Part shown: piece after piece, positions 18,227-31,897 of the stretch | Numbering within the stretch: the stretch's first letter is position 1 | How the letters are laid out: every line of letters begins with the position of its first letter | Assembly (NCBI GenBank): GCA_016124945.1 | Contig: WGMT01000023.1 | Span: 1-64,000 of the forward strand | Source of the DNA: a bacterium | Lineage (GTDB): Bacteria; Chloroflexota; Anaerolineae; Caldilineales; Caldilineaceae | Reading direction: 5' to 3' | DNA: 64,000 bases | Translations under genes and position numbers: made by a program | The notes under the pieces: model-generated | Told to the model about the DNA's origin: nothing | Seen by the model: the letters and a program-made list of their open reading frames with translations, nothing else | The model's database searches: none

Positions 18227-20644
18227 ATGCGCTCGCTTCGTTATTTTACCGCCATCGGCCTCACGGCAATGGCAACGTTGATGCTTGAACTAATCCTCAC
18301 CCGCATCTTCTCGGTGACGATGTGGTATCACTTCGCCTTTATGGCGATTTCGCTGGCCCTCTTTGGTCTCAGCGTTGGGGCGATTTACCTCTACCTCTGG
18401 CCCAAACATTTCCCCGCCGAAAAGCTCGAAAGCCAATCCAGCGCCTGGATGCTGGCCTTCTCGGCCACGTTGCCGCTGATCTTCGCCATCATCATCCGCA
18501 TCCCATTCGATGGGGGGATTTCGTGGCACAGCTTTCGCCAGCTCACGGTGATCTACATCCTGGCCGCCATTCCCTTTCTGCTGGGGGGCATGGCGATCTC
18601 GCTGGCCTTCCGTCACCGCAGCGCCGTGATTGATCGCGTCTACTTTTTTGATCTGGTTGGCGCGGGGATCGGCTGTGGCCTCACCCTGCTGCTGCTGAAC
18701 CTGCTGCCCGCGCCCGAAGGCGTGATTGTCATCGCCATGATCGGTGCTGTCTCTGCCTTGCTCTACGGCTGGCACCATGCGCGGCTGCGGTTGGCCGGCG
18801 GTGGGTTGTTGGCCTTGCTCGCCGTCCTGCTTGTGGTGGACGGTCCCCTCGGTGTGGGGATCTTCCAGATCAACCGCGTCAAGGGCGTGGACGAAACCGT
18901 GGGCCGCGAGCGTGTCTTCGAGGAGTGGAACAGCTTCAGCCGTATCGTCGGCTTCCGCATCACCAACGAGGAAGTTGAAGGCTGGGGGCTGTCGGGTGAT
19001 CCCAACCGCCCCACCATCGCCGAGCAGATCATCCTGCTCATCGACGGCGACGCCGCCACCCCCATCGCCCTCTTCGACGGTGACGCCACCAATGCGCGCT
19101 ATCTGCTCAACGACGTCACCAACCTCGTCTACCACCTGCGCCAGGACGCCGACGTGCTTGTCATCGGCCCCGGCGGTGGTCGTGACGTCCTCGCCGCGCT
19201 GGCGTCAGGACAGGCCAACGTCGACGGTGTGGAACTCAACCCGCTCATGATCGACGCCGTCAACCAGTTCGATCACCTGAGCGGTGGCATCTACCAACTG
19301 CCCAACGTCAATATCACCATCGACGAAGGGCGTAACTTCATCGCCCGCGCCGAGCGCAATTGGGACATTATTCAATCCAGCCTGGTCGACACCTGGGCTG
19401 CCACCAGTGCCGGTGCGTTTGTGCTCAGCGAAAGCAACCTCTACACCGTTGAGGCATTTCAAGACTATGTGAGCCACCTGAGCGAAGACGGCATCTTCAC
19501 CATGAGCCGCTGGTTTCACGGTGACCGCCCCACCGAAACGCTGCGTATGACCGCCGTGGCCCTCACCGCGTTGGAGCGCATGGGCATCGAGGACGCACCC
19601 AATCACGTTGCCGTGATCATCAAGCCCGAAGCGTTGATCGCTACGCTGCTGGTGAAACGTACTCCCTTCACCGTCGAAGAGAGCGACCGCCTCGTGCAGC
19701 TTTCCCAGGAATTGGGCTTCCAGGCGTTGCAGATCCCCAACCGCGTGGCCGAACCACCCCTGCGCGACCTTGTTTACAACGAGAACCGTGCCAATTTCTG
19801 GAACAACTATCCGTCCGACGTTTCGCCCACCACCGACGACAAGCCCTACTTCTTCTACACCCTGCGCCTGAACAACCTGGAAGATTGGCGCTACGAGCAG
19901 GGCGTGAGCAACATGAACAACCAGGGCGTCTTCGTCCTCTACAGCTTGCTGGGGATTGTCACCGTGCTGGCGCTGCTGACCATCATTTTGCCGCTGTGGT
20001 GGAAGCGACGGCAGGCACTCACGCAGACGCCGGGTGGTGCGCTCTACCTGCTCTACTTCGCCGGCCTGGGCCTGGGCTTTTTGGTTGTGGAGATCCCGTT
20101 GTTGCAGCGCTTCAGCCTCTTTTTGGGTCACCCGATCTACGCTCTGGCCGTGATCCTCTTCGCCGTGCTCGTTTTCAGCGGTATCGGCAGCTACCTGAGC
20201 GGCCGCCTCGCCCAAGGACACCCCGAGCGTGTGGCAACGTGGATCATCCCGGTGCTTTTGGTGCTGCTCACCATCTACGCATTTGGGTTGACGCCGCTGC
20301 TGCGCAGTCTGCTCCACCTGGAGTTGACAGCCCGCATCGCCCTCTCTATCCTCTTCATTGCGCCGTTGGGGCTGCTCATGGGCATGCCCATGCCCCTGGG
20401 GATCTCGATCCTCGACCGCACGCGGCCCGCCCTCATCCCCTGGATGTGGGGCATCAACGGGGCCACATCAGTGGTGGCCTCGGTGCTGGCCATGGTCGTC
20501 AGCCTCAACATCGGCCTGCGTGGCACGTTGCTTGTGGGCATGGGCATCTACGCCGTCGCCTGGCTGGCCATGCTGGGCATCCGTGTAGCGTTGAACCGAG
20601 CGCCGGTCAACGAAAGTGCACTTGAACTGGCGACGGGTGATTGA
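18227..20644 (+). CDS. Membrane protein with spermidine-synthase-like methyltransferase-fold domain
   Basis: 805 residues from the ATG at 18227, six bases after a possible TTG; the AGGA site at 18215 suits the ATG. The first 220 residues hold about seven membrane helices, then a soluble Rossmann domain with the spermidine-synthase-type nucleotide motif 'VLVIGPGGGRDVLAAL' near residue 310, 'VDGVELNPLMIDAV' and 'DEGRNFI', and a second bundle of about eight helices at the C-terminus. Such fused proteins are common in environmental bacteria and are of unknown role; classical SpeE putrescine-binding residues were not all identified. Aminopropyl transfer at the membrane or methyl transfer to a lipid are both possible. 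Confidence 0.8.
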   Translation: MRSLRYFTAIGLTAMATLMLELILTRIFSVTMWYHFAFMAISLALFGLSVGAIYLYLWPKHFPAEKLESQSSAWMLAFSATLPLIFAIIIRIPFDGGISWHSFRQLTVIYILAAIPFLLGGMAISLAFRHRSAVIDRVYFFDLVGAGIGCGLTLLLLNLLPAPEGVIVIAMIGAVSALLYGWHHARLRLAGGGLLALLAVLLVVDGPLGVGIFQINRVKGVDETVGRERVFEEWNSFSRIVGFRITNEEVEGWGLSGDPNRPTIAEQIILLIDGDAATPIALFDGDATNARYLLNDVTNLVYHLRQDADVLVIGPGGGRDVLAALASGQANVDGVELNPLMIDAVNQFDHLSGGIYQLPNVNITIDEGRNFIARAERNWDIIQSSLVDTWAATSAGAFVLSESNLYTVEAFQDYVSHLSEDGIFTMSRWFHGDRPTETLRMTAVALTALERMGIEDAPNHVAVIIKPEALIATLLVKRTPFTVEESDRLVQLSQELGFQALQIPNRVAEPPLRDLVYNENRANFWNNYPSDVSPTTDDKPYFFYTLRLNNLEDWRYEQGVSNMNNQGVFVLYSLLGIVTVLALLTIILPLWWKRRQALTQTPGGALYLLYFAGLGLGFLVVEIPLLQRFSLFLGHPIYALAVILFAVLVFSGIGSYLSGRLAQGHPERVATWIIPVLLVLLTIYAFGLTPLLRSLLHLELTARIALSILFIAPLGLLMGMPMPLGISILDRTRPALIPWMWGINGATSVVASVLAMVVSLNIGLRGTLLVGMGIYAVAWLAMLGIRVALNRAPVNESALELATGD

Positions 20645-20708
20645 GGGAAGATGATGAGATGATGGGGTGATGTGATACACTGGATGTACCGCGCAAAGGA
20701 GGTGTCAC

Positions 20709-21014
20709 GTGTCTCAGAATGCATTTGGTGAATTGCCGTTCACAGCGCAACAACGCGCTGAGATCTTGCGAATCGCTACCAAACATGGGGCCAAGCATGT
20801 CCGTGTCTTTGGTTCGGTCGCCCGTGGCGAAGCAGGTGAGGAGAGCGATCTTGATCTCCTCGTTGAGAAGGGGAGTGAAACCTCACCTTGGTTTCCGGCC
20901 GGCCTGATTTTGGAACTCGAGGATCTGCTCGGATGCAAAGTCGATGTGGTGACTGAGAAAGGCATCAGCCCCTTTCTTCGCGAACGCATCGAGGAAGAGG
21001 CTGTACCGCTGTGA
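20709..21014 (+). CDS. MNT-type nucleotidyltransferase (MntA-like antitoxin)
   Basis: 101 residues, GTG start with a strong AAAGGAGG site. It carries the minimal nucleotidyltransferase motif G-S-x-A-R-G-E-A-G-E-E-S-D-L-D-L-L ('VFGSVARGEAGEESDLDLLVE') near residues 34-54, with the two catalytic Asp residues. In MntA/HepT pairs the MNT protein AMPylates the HEPN toxin and neutralises it. The gene is intact, but the HEPN partner that should follow is only a fragment, so this copy has probably lost its toxin. Confidence 0.88.
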   Translation: MSQNAFGELPFTAQQRAEILRIATKHGAKHVRVFGSVARGEAGEESDLDLLVEKGSETSPWFPAGLILELEDLLGCKVDVVTEKGISPFLRERIEEEAVPL

Positions 21015-21162
21015 GAGACGATAATTCCTCGTTCACGATTACCTCGGCGTCGATCTTGAGATTGTTTGGGACGTGATTTCCCGAGACCTGCCTGAACTCA
21101 AGATGGCCGTTCGTGCCATGTTACACAGCATTACAGCCGATTCGAGCGAAACAGATCGATAA
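21011..21162 (+). pseudogene. Truncated HEPN toxin gene (HepT-like remnant)
   Basis: Overlaps the MNT stop by four bases (GTGA), as an intact HEPN gene would. The first codons read as a normal HEPN start (V-R-D-D), but the frame soon stops. Shifting frame from about 21035 gives the end of a HEPN protein: 'LVHDYLGVDLEIVWDVI' followed by 'SRDLPELKMAV' to a TAA at 21160-21162. This includes the R-x4-6-H-type histidine region. About 60 central codons have been deleted and the two ends are out of frame. No functional toxin can be made. Confidence 0.8.
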
Positions 21163-21165
21163 GCT

Positions 21166-24657
<3,492 letters not shown>

Positions 24658-24669
<12 letters not shown>

Positions 24670-27600
24670 GGCATACTCCTCTGCACAGGCAGGCGCGTAG
24701 GTGTCGTCGTGCAAATAGCGGGCTACTTCGTCTTCGCTCAACGATCGATTGGCAATGGCGCAGACCTTTTCTTCCCACTGTAGCCACGGCAGATCCCAGC
24801 GATGGACTGTTGGGTCGAAACTGCCCAGGTAGACAAAGGTGCCGTCGGGGCTGAGCGTCATAGACTCTGTCTTAATGTTGGTACGTAGCGCCGGTCCGAG
24901 AGGAATCCGTGTCTGCCAATCCCAGCGCATTATCTTGCCCTCAGTGTCTGCTGAAACCAGCGTCTCCGCTGTCCCCGGTGGGAAGAATTCAATCGTCCAC
25001 ACCTGGGCATGGTGGCCAAGAATTGGTTCTCCTTGCGGCTGCCCACTTGCCACATCCCACACGCGTATGGCATGGTCGCCGCTTGCAGAGATCAACTGCG
25101 CCCCGTCCGGCGTGAAGAGTAGATCCGTCACCCAGTATGTGTGGCTGGTGAGATCGTCCCCGATTTGCGCCTGTGTCACCATGTCCCACAGTTTGATAGT
25201 GGCCTCGCTCCCCCCCGAAGCGAGGATTTTGCCGTCTGGGCTGAAGGCAAGACTGAGCACCCACCAATTGTGCGCCTGCAAAGGATCGCCTATCGGTTTG
25301 CCACCGACAACATCCCAAAGCCGAATCACGCCGGCGAAATCGCCTGTGGCCAGGGTTGCGCCATCGGGGCTGAAGGCGGCGGCAATGGTAAAGTTATTGT
25401 GTGCACCGATCGTCATGGTGCGTGTCATCCACGTCTGTGTATCCCAGAAGATGACAGTGCCGCCTCCGTCAACCGAGACGGCGGTATTGCCGTCTGGGCT
25501 GAAGATTGCATTGCTCACAGCATTGTCGCGGCCTGTTTCGCGCATGTGTAACAGCTCGCCACTTGCAGCGTCCCAAACGCCGAGATGCGTGTCAAAGCCA
25601 GCGGAAATCACGGTTTTGCCGTCGGGGCTGATGTCCACCGTGCGCGCCCGTCCTTCGTGACCGGTGAGCACCTGGCGCGCGTCGGATTGCCAGAGCAGGA
25701 TGGTGCCGTCGCTGTCTCCTGTTGCCAATTGAGCGCCGTCGTGGGTGAAGGCAATGCTACGAACCCAGTTGCCATGACCGTTGAGCCGCAGCATCAATTT
25801 GGGTCTATCCTGCACATCCCAGATGAGGATTGTCCCGTCCACACCGCCGCTGACAAGGGTGTTGCCATCTTTGCTGAAGTTGGCGATGAGCACGCGCCCG
25901 TCGTGTCCGCGCAGGGGATCGCCGATCTGCATGCCGCTTTCCACGTTCCAAAGGACAACTGTGCCGTCGAAGCTGGCTGTAACCAGCTTGCGTCCATCAG
26001 GGCTAAAGCGGAAGCTGTGTACGTCGCTGGTGTGCCCGTGGGAGGGATCATAGCGCCGTTCGTCGGTTTCAATGTTCCAAAATACGATGTGCTGTAAGTT
26101 TGGATTGTCGTCGTCTTCAAAATTTTGTGCCAGCACAAAGGTGGTCCCGTCATAGGTAACGATGGGCGAACCGTCAAAGGGGACCGGTGACTTGACGACT
26201 TCACCGCTGATTGCATCGCGAATCAGCATGGTTTCTCGATCCGAAGTCGCCAGGTGGCGACCATCGTATGAATAGCCGACGCTGATGATCTCGCTGTCGT
26301 GGTCGGTGAGTAGGGTCACGGGGCTGAGTTCGTTGAGATCCCAGAGTTCCACGCTTTCGGTGCGGTTGACGGCCATACGATCCCCCTGCACAGTGAACAT
26401 CACCTGGCGGATGATTTCGTCCTCAATAATTAGAGAAACGGGCCGCGTATTGGGTCGGTTGAGATCCCAGGCGTAGACACTGCCTCTGTCGTCGCTCACG
26501 AAGAGTGAGTTGTTGATGGGGTTGAAGACCATGTCGAGCACCGGCGCTGTCGGCTCTTTGAGGACAGTGGTCAACATGGGGGGGAGGGTGAGTTCGGTGA
26601 ACAACTCTGCCTTGTCTAGGGCGGGCAGGCCGATGTCAGTTGCCATATGCCCAAGCAAGAGCGCCAGGTCGATGCTCGAACCGGCGTTGCGCATGGCCTG
26701 CGCACTAAGTTGCCGGGCGAGCGCGATGCGTGCGTTTTCTTCGGCCCGGTTGCGTTCCACGGCAATGGTCTGCTGAGACTGAAAGGCGAAGATGGCGGCC
26801 AGCAGCGCCAGGAAAAAGGCCACGGCGCTGCCGGTAGCGAGGATGCGCAACCGCTGGCTACTGTGTGCTTCTGCCTCTGCGCGCTGAGACTCGGCCAGGG
26901 CTAGCGCTTGCATCTGTTCAAACTCACGGCGGCGTTGTTCTTCTTGTGTGGCCAGTGAGCGCTGCCGGTATTGTATGCTTGCCTGGATGAAGGCGCAGAG
27001 TGGCTGGCTGAGTTCGTCGCCGCGTGCTTGCATCCATCGTTCGGCTTCGGCCAATGGTCCTCCGCGCAGTAGTGTGCCGGGGTCTTCGGCGGAACGTTGC
27101 CATTGGCTGAGCGAAAGACGGATCCGCTGCTGCCATAGCCGAAATTCTCGGTCTGTCTCCATCCAGCGTTGTAGCAGATCCCACTCGTTGATCAGCGCTT
27201 CGTGGACGATTTCTACGGTTTCGTCGCCGTTGACATTGCGGTTGGTGACCACCAGACGCCGGTCGGCGAGATGCTGCACCAGGCGCCAATCTGCCTCGCC
27301 GATTTCGACGCGGGTGGCGGTGCGCCGTGTGTCTGCCGTCCCCTGGCCTGGTTGGATAAGTTGCAAGAAGATGCGCTGTGCCTGATGTTGCGCTTCGGGA
27401 TCAAGGCGAGCGTAGATGCCACTTGCGTAGTGGGTCAACGCGCCGACGACGCGTTCCAGATCGTCATAGACCTGGTGGGTGAGCCAGCCGTCTTGTTGTT
27501 CTTGCCAGAGCAAGGTGAGGGCAAATTGTAAGAGTGGCAGGTTACCGGGTTCACTGCCTACATCGTCGAGCAGCCGATCCACCAACCCCGGCTCAAATGT

Positions 27601-29079
27601 GACGCCCTGGCGTAAGGCCGGCCGTTCGATAGCACGTCGCAACTCAGTGCGGTTCATGGCGCCGAGAATGACGGTTGCATCTTGAAATGCGTTGGTCAAT
27701 GGACCTGCTGCAAGTGCCTGCGCCATAAAGTCCGCGCGCAGGGCAATGAGCACACTGATCGACAGGTTGTGCGATTCTTGCTGTGTCAGCGCCGTCAATA
27801 GCTCAAAGAAATGCAGCCGTAGATCGGCACTATCACACTGTGTGAAAATCTCCTCGAATTGATCGACCACGAACAGGCATCGGTAGGGAGACGCTGCATT
27901 TTGGCTGTGTTGACGGCAGGCTGATTCCACTTGAGCAAAGACGTTCCGACGTTCGTCCTCGTTGGCTGATAGAAAGTCCGCCCATCGCCATGTGGCGCCG
28001 TCTTGAAGTTTGAGGAAGGCAGTTGCCTCTTCCAGGCTCCGGAATGGATCTGCGCCTGGCCGGAAGGTGACAACTGCCCAGCCATCATTGAGTTGGGGAA
28101 GCAGACCGGCGTGAACCACTGATGATTTGCCACATCCCGACGCTCCAATCAAAGCCAGGAAGGGCTGTATTTGAATGGCTTCGTATAGCCGGAATGCAAT
28201 GTTTTCACGGCCAAAAAAGCGCGGGGCTGCTGTTGAGCCAAAAGCTTGTAGCCCCTGGTAAGGGTTTTCTATCTGTGGCGTTGATGCCGGTATGGTGTCT
28301 GTACTGATTTTACGAAAGAGGCTTACGGTTTCGGCGCTGGGTTCCGCGGCCAATTCACTGTCGAGGATGCGCGTGAGTGTCTCGAATTGGCGCAGGGCGG
28401 CAGCTCTACGGCCGGCAAGGGTGAGGGCATGCATGAGATTGCGATGGGCCCGTTCATGCCAGGGCGCCAATTCGAGCTGCCGTTGGGCCAACTCTATGGC
28501 AACCTGGGGCTGATTTGTCTGGATGCTGCCTTCGATCAAGGTATCAAATGCCCACAGCATATCATTTTCAAAGCTGCGGCGTGTTACCTGCCGCCAGCGT
28601 GTGAGTTCTTCGCCATCGATCTCAACAACGTCTGCCAGGAAATCGCCTCGGTAGTAGGCCACTGCCTTTTTCAGTGCATTCATACACGCTTCACACGTCT
28701 GAATGCGCTCATGTTGATGATCGCGGGCGCTGTTTACATGCTGCTGAAATGCGTGGGCGTCAACCGTTACACTATTGGAGCCGGGCGCAGACGCAACAAG
28801 CCCAATGTGGGTTCGTGTTGCACGCAACAGAGGACTGCTGCTGCCTTCATCAAAAATCGTCTGCTTTAAGCGGTTGAGTTCGGTGCGTAAACTGTGGCGT
28901 GCCGCTGTGTTTGGGCGGTCGGGCCACAGGAACTCAGCAACATGGGCGCGGGTGAGATCTGTCCCTGTGTGGAGTGCCAGGTATGCCAACAAAAGCCGTG
29001 ATTTTTCGGTAGGAAAGGTGAGGATCTGCCCGTTTTGCTTGAATTCAAAGCTACCCAGGACATTTAAGGCCAGAGACAT
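24658..29079 (-). CDS. BTAD - nSTAND1 NTPase - WD40 signalling regulator
   Basis: 1473 residues, AGGAG site before the ATG. Order of domains: OmpR-like winged helix with SARP-type BTAD helical repeats (about 1-265; 'LLAYLALHTGTDLTRAHVAEFLWPD', 'RDFLADV'-like 'YRGDFLADVVEI'); novel STAND NTPase 1 (about 270-700; 'NPYQGLQAFG', 'FFGREN', Walker A 'GASGCGKSS' near 310, Walker B 'LFVVDQFEEIF' near 398); one membrane segment near 743-765; then about a dozen WD40 repeats to the C-terminus ('FSPDGNTAVSVDGGGTVIFWD' type). The N-terminus should be cytoplasmic and bind DNA, with the propeller across or at the membrane. STAND proteins act as ATP-driven switches, so it likely senses a ligand and controls transcription, possibly of the divergent spoVS-like gene. 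Its last 12 bp overlap the convergent helicase gene. Confidence 0.88.
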
Positions 29080-29188
29080 TGTCGCTCCTACACACTTGTG
29101 ACGAAGGTGTGACGCTACTTTGATAAAGTAAGGGCATGTTCTTTTGATCTACATCGAACCCAACCCACTCTTATCAGAGGAACTATCC

Positions 29189-29491
29189 ATGATTGTGATT
29201 CGTGTAGCTAGTCGTTCGTTGGTGGCTGGAGTTGCGGGTGCCGTTGCTGGTTGTGTACGAGAACATCGAAGGGCGGAGGTTCAGGCCATTGGTGCGGCAG
29301 CGATTAATCAGGCCATCAAGGCCATTACGCTGGCTCGCCAATACTTGATTGAAGAAGGCACTAACCTGGTGATGATCCCCTCGTTTGTTGATGTACAGAT
29401 TCATGGCATGACGCGCACAGCAGTGCGGATTTCGGTTGTGCCGGCTGAAGACGTCCACAGCATTCCCGTGACTGTACAGCAGATTTCATAA
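29189..29491 (+). CDS. spoVS: Stage V sporulation protein S-like (SpoVS, Alba fold)
   Basis: 100 residues from the ATG at 29189, chosen because of the GAGGAAC site and because residue 1 then begins the conserved 'VIRVASRS'. The rest follows SpoVS: 'VAGAVAG', 'VQAIGAAAINQAIKAITLARQYL', 'IPSFVDVQIHGMTRTAVRI'. SpoVS homologues are small Alba-like, probably nucleic-acid-binding proteins; they occur widely outside spore formers, so no sporulation is implied. The gene is divergent from the BTAD-nSTAND-WD40 gene with a spacer of about 110 bp that must hold both promoters. Compared with the usual 86 residues, the C-terminus is longer by about 14. Confidence 0.9.
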   Translation: MIVIRVASRSLVAGVAGAVAGCVREHRRAEVQAIGAAAINQAIKAITLARQYLIEEGTNLVMIPSFVDVQIHGMTRTAVRISVVPAEDVHSIPVTVQQIS

Positions 29492-29512
29492 TCCTATGAC
29501 GCATATGGGGTA

Positions 29513-31390
29513 CTACGATAAAGGCCAGAAGATCGGGATCAGCAGGGTGGCGATCAGCCACATGATGAGATTGAGCGGCAGGCCAAAGCGCAGATAATCT
29601 TTGAATGTGTAGCCGCCGGGCCCCATCACAATGGCGTTTGTCTGATACCCCATTGGCGTCATAAAACTGGCAGAAGCGCCGAAGGCAATCGCCACCAACA
29701 AGGGTTTTGCGTCAATGCCCAGCGAAACAGCAAGCTGAAGCGCGATTGGCGTCAACAGGACAGCCACGGCATTGTTCGAGATCAACTCAGTGAGCAAGCT
29801 GGTGAGCAGGTAGAATAGCGAAAGAAAGATCCACGGCGCGGCATTCCCAGTCAGGTTGATGATACCGTCGACAATGGCGGCCGCCATGCCGGTTGATTGC
29901 ATCGCCAGGCCGATAGGAATCGTCCCCGCGAGCAGGAAGAGTGTAGGCGCGTCGAGCGCGTGCAGCGCTTCTTCGGGATGCAGGCAGCGGGTGAGCACCA
30001 TGAGCACCGCGCCTGCCAACGCCAGTATTGCGATTGGCAGATCGGTAAAGGTCGCCGTCAGTACTACGCCGAGCATGATCAAGATCGCCAGTTTGTTCTT
30101 GGCCGAACGAAGAATTGTCTGTTCCACGCCTTCGACGAGGAGAAGACGGCCTACCTCGCGCAGTTGTTGCAACCCGTTCGGTAACCCCTGCAACAAGAGG
30201 ACGTCGCCATTTTGCAGCGGTAGCGACCGCAGGCCCCGCATACGCTGCCGTCCTTGCCGCTGCACCCCCATCACCATCACCCCATAGGATTGGTAAAGTC
30301 GTAGCCTACCCAGCGGCCTGCCCACCAGAGGCGACTCAGGCAAAACAACCGCTTCTACCACTTTGTGTTTATTGGAGCCGATGGGCACGCGTTGATCGTC
30401 GGCAAGTACTGTTGCCAACTGTGTGTTGGTGGAAGTGATGAAGTGGCTGATTGTATTGGGCAAGCCCGCCACCAACAGCACATCACCGGCCTGTAGTGCC
30501 AGGATGGCCGCCTCATCGCCCCGGAAAATCCGTTCCCCGCGGAAGACTTCGAGCAATTCCACGTAGTTGTCGGTGTTTTCTTCGTCTGCTCCAGGTTGAA
30601 TGCGTCCTAAGCGACGGCGGTTGCTGATCAGGCGGTTCATGTTCGGCTTGCGCATGTCCTTGCCCACACGATCTACCACATCACCGGCCAATTTCCCCAC
30701 CACGTCGCTTTCTTCGTTTACTACCAGTTCGGTAATGTATGCTGCCCGGTGCTGAGATGCGTTGAAATCGAGCAACGTGCGATCGGGCAAGATGCGCTGA
30801 CTTAGGAGGGTGATATAGAGCGTTCCAACCAATGCATAAATGATCCCCAGCGGCGCAAATTCAAAAAGTGCAAAGCCGGGGCCTCCTGCTTGGCGGTAGA
30901 TGCCGTCGACCAAAATGTTGGTGCTGGTGCCAATCAGTGTCAGTGTCCCGCCCAAAATGGCGAAGTAGCTAAGCGGCATGAGAAATTTGGACGGACTGCG
31001 GTGGAATTGCTGGCTGAGTGAGAGCATCACCGGCACCATCATCACCACTACCGGCGTGTTGTTGACGAAAGCGCTGGCCAGCGGCACCGTGAGCGCGAGT
31101 AATAGCAATAGCCGAGTGGGTTCTCCTTGTGAGAAACGGGCTAGGTAGAGCGTTATCCGTTCCAGCGCTCCGGTACGCAGCAGGCCACCGCTCAACACGA
31201 ACATGGCGGCGACTGTCAAAGTGGCGCTGTTGGAGAAGCCCGAAAACGCCTGTTCCGGGCTGAGAATTCCACTGATTACCAGAAGGACAATTGTGAGTGT
31301 TGCTGTGACCTCAATCGGAAACCAGCGCGCAACATACAGCGTAGTTGCACCGATTAAGATGAGGAGGAGTAGAATCGCGTCTAAACTCAT
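29513..31390 (-). CDS. SLC13/DASS-type anion transporter with central TrkA-C domains
   Basis: 625 residues from the ATG at 31390; the open frame extends further upstream through a tRNA-like fragment and is not expected to be translated there. The protein has about ten membrane helices in two halves separated by a soluble central part of some 200 residues. The halves carry the matching SLC13-type motifs 'NNTPVVVMMVPV' and 'LISNNAVAVLLTPIA', and 'GTSTNILVDG' / 'MTPMGYQTN'. The centre shows two TrkA-C/RCK-C-like units ('AILALQAGDVLLVAGLP' and 'LPLQNGDVLLLQGLP'). Family members move sulfate, dicarboxylates or other anions with sodium. The substrate is not evident here. Confidence 0.88.
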   Translation of the reverse strand: MSLDAILLLLILIGATTLYVARWFPIEVTATLTIVLLVISGILSPEQAFSGFSNSATLTVAAMFVLSGGLLRTGALERITLYLARFSQGEPTRLLLLLALTVPLASAFVNNTPVVVMMVPVMLSLSQQFHRSPSKFLMPLSYFAILGGTLTLIGTSTNILVDGIYRQAGGPGFALFEFAPLGIIYALVGTLYITLLSQRILPDRTLLDFNASQHRAAYITELVVNEESDVVGKLAGDVVDRVGKDMRKPNMNRLISNRRRLGRIQPGADEENTDNYVELLEVFRGERIFRGDEAAILALQAGDVLLVAGLPNTISHFITSTNTQLATVLADDQRVPIGSNKHKVVEAVVLPESPLVGRPLGRLRLYQSYGVMVMGVQRQGRQRMRGLRSLPLQNGDVLLLQGLPNGLQQLREVGRLLLVEGVEQTILRSAKNKLAILIMLGVVLTATFTDLPIAILALAGAVLMVLTRCLHPEEALHALDAPTLFLLAGTIPIGLAMQSTGMAAAIVDGIINLTGNAAPWIFLSLFYLLTSLLTELISNNAVAVLLTPIALQLAVSLGIDAKPLLVAIAFGASASFMTPMGYQTNAIVMGPGGYTFKDYLRFGLPLNLIMWLIATLLIPIFWPLS

Positions 31391-31453
31391 AGCACATAGC
31401 GAACGAAAAAGGGGAGAAAAACCCGGGGCAGCAATGCGACCCGGGTTGGGTAA

Positions 31454-31497
31454 GGAGCGAACGGCGAGATTCGAACTCGCGACATTTAGCTTGGCAC
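31454..31497 (-). tRNA. Partial tRNA-Gly(GCC)-like fragment (3' half only)
   Basis: Read on the minus strand, a TGCCAAGC segment (like a Gly GCC anticodon loop), a short spacer, a perfect T-arm (GCGAG-TTCGAAT-CTCGC) and CGTTCGC-T resemble the 3' half of bacterial tRNA-Gly. A matching 5' acceptor strand and D-arm at the right distance were not found, so this is not an intact tRNA. It is best seen as a remnant, possibly of an integration event. Confidence 0.35.
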
Positions 31498-31525
31498 CGT
31501 CGCGTTCGTATCCATCGCTGCCGCC

Positions 31526-31558
31526 AGATTGGACATTCGTGTTATGAATGTCCAATCT
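31526..31558. repeat. Perfect 13-bp stem-loop
   Basis: AGATTGGACATTC and its exact complement around the 7-base loop GTGTTAT. It lies beside the tRNA-like fragment, upstream of the transporter gene. It has no U-tract on either strand, so it is not a standard terminator. Confidence 0.85.
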
Positions 31559-31897
31559 CCTCAATCAGACCCAAAGGCGAAACAAAGCCGCTAGCCAGGC
31601 CGTAGAAAATGTCCGGCGCAAGTCATGACGACCAGAGCCCCGGCTGTCGATTCCGGCGCATCGCATCGCATCTTGCATCACAGAGTATACAGCCTTTGGC
31701 GCAACTCTGCTAGTTGCTTCCTAGCCGCACAGGGCGTCTCAAAAGCTGAGGTAGAAACCGAATAGATGAAAAAGGACTTCTTTGAGGGTAGACTTGAGTC
31801 GACTAAGAACCAAACCATCCGAACAAATAAGTGACAAACGTATCGAAGACACCGCCCGCCTGGCCCAAGACAACATCCGCGCCAACCAGTGGCGGAA
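31559..31897. other. Non-coding spacer
   Basis: No gene recognised. The divergent transporter and APH-like genes have their start regions on either side, so their promoters probably lie here. I saw no convincing operator or -35/-10 pair. Confidence 0.45.

Noticed and set aside
31454..31530. Complete tRNA gene
   Set aside because: The T-arm is perfect, but no 5' acceptor strand complementary to CGTTCGC and no D-arm exist at the right distance, so only a fragment is claimed.
29513..31564. Start of the SLC13-type transporter at 31564
   Set aside because: The extra 58 codons run through the tRNA-like fragment and the hairpin and are not membrane-like; the ATG at 31390 begins the first helix.
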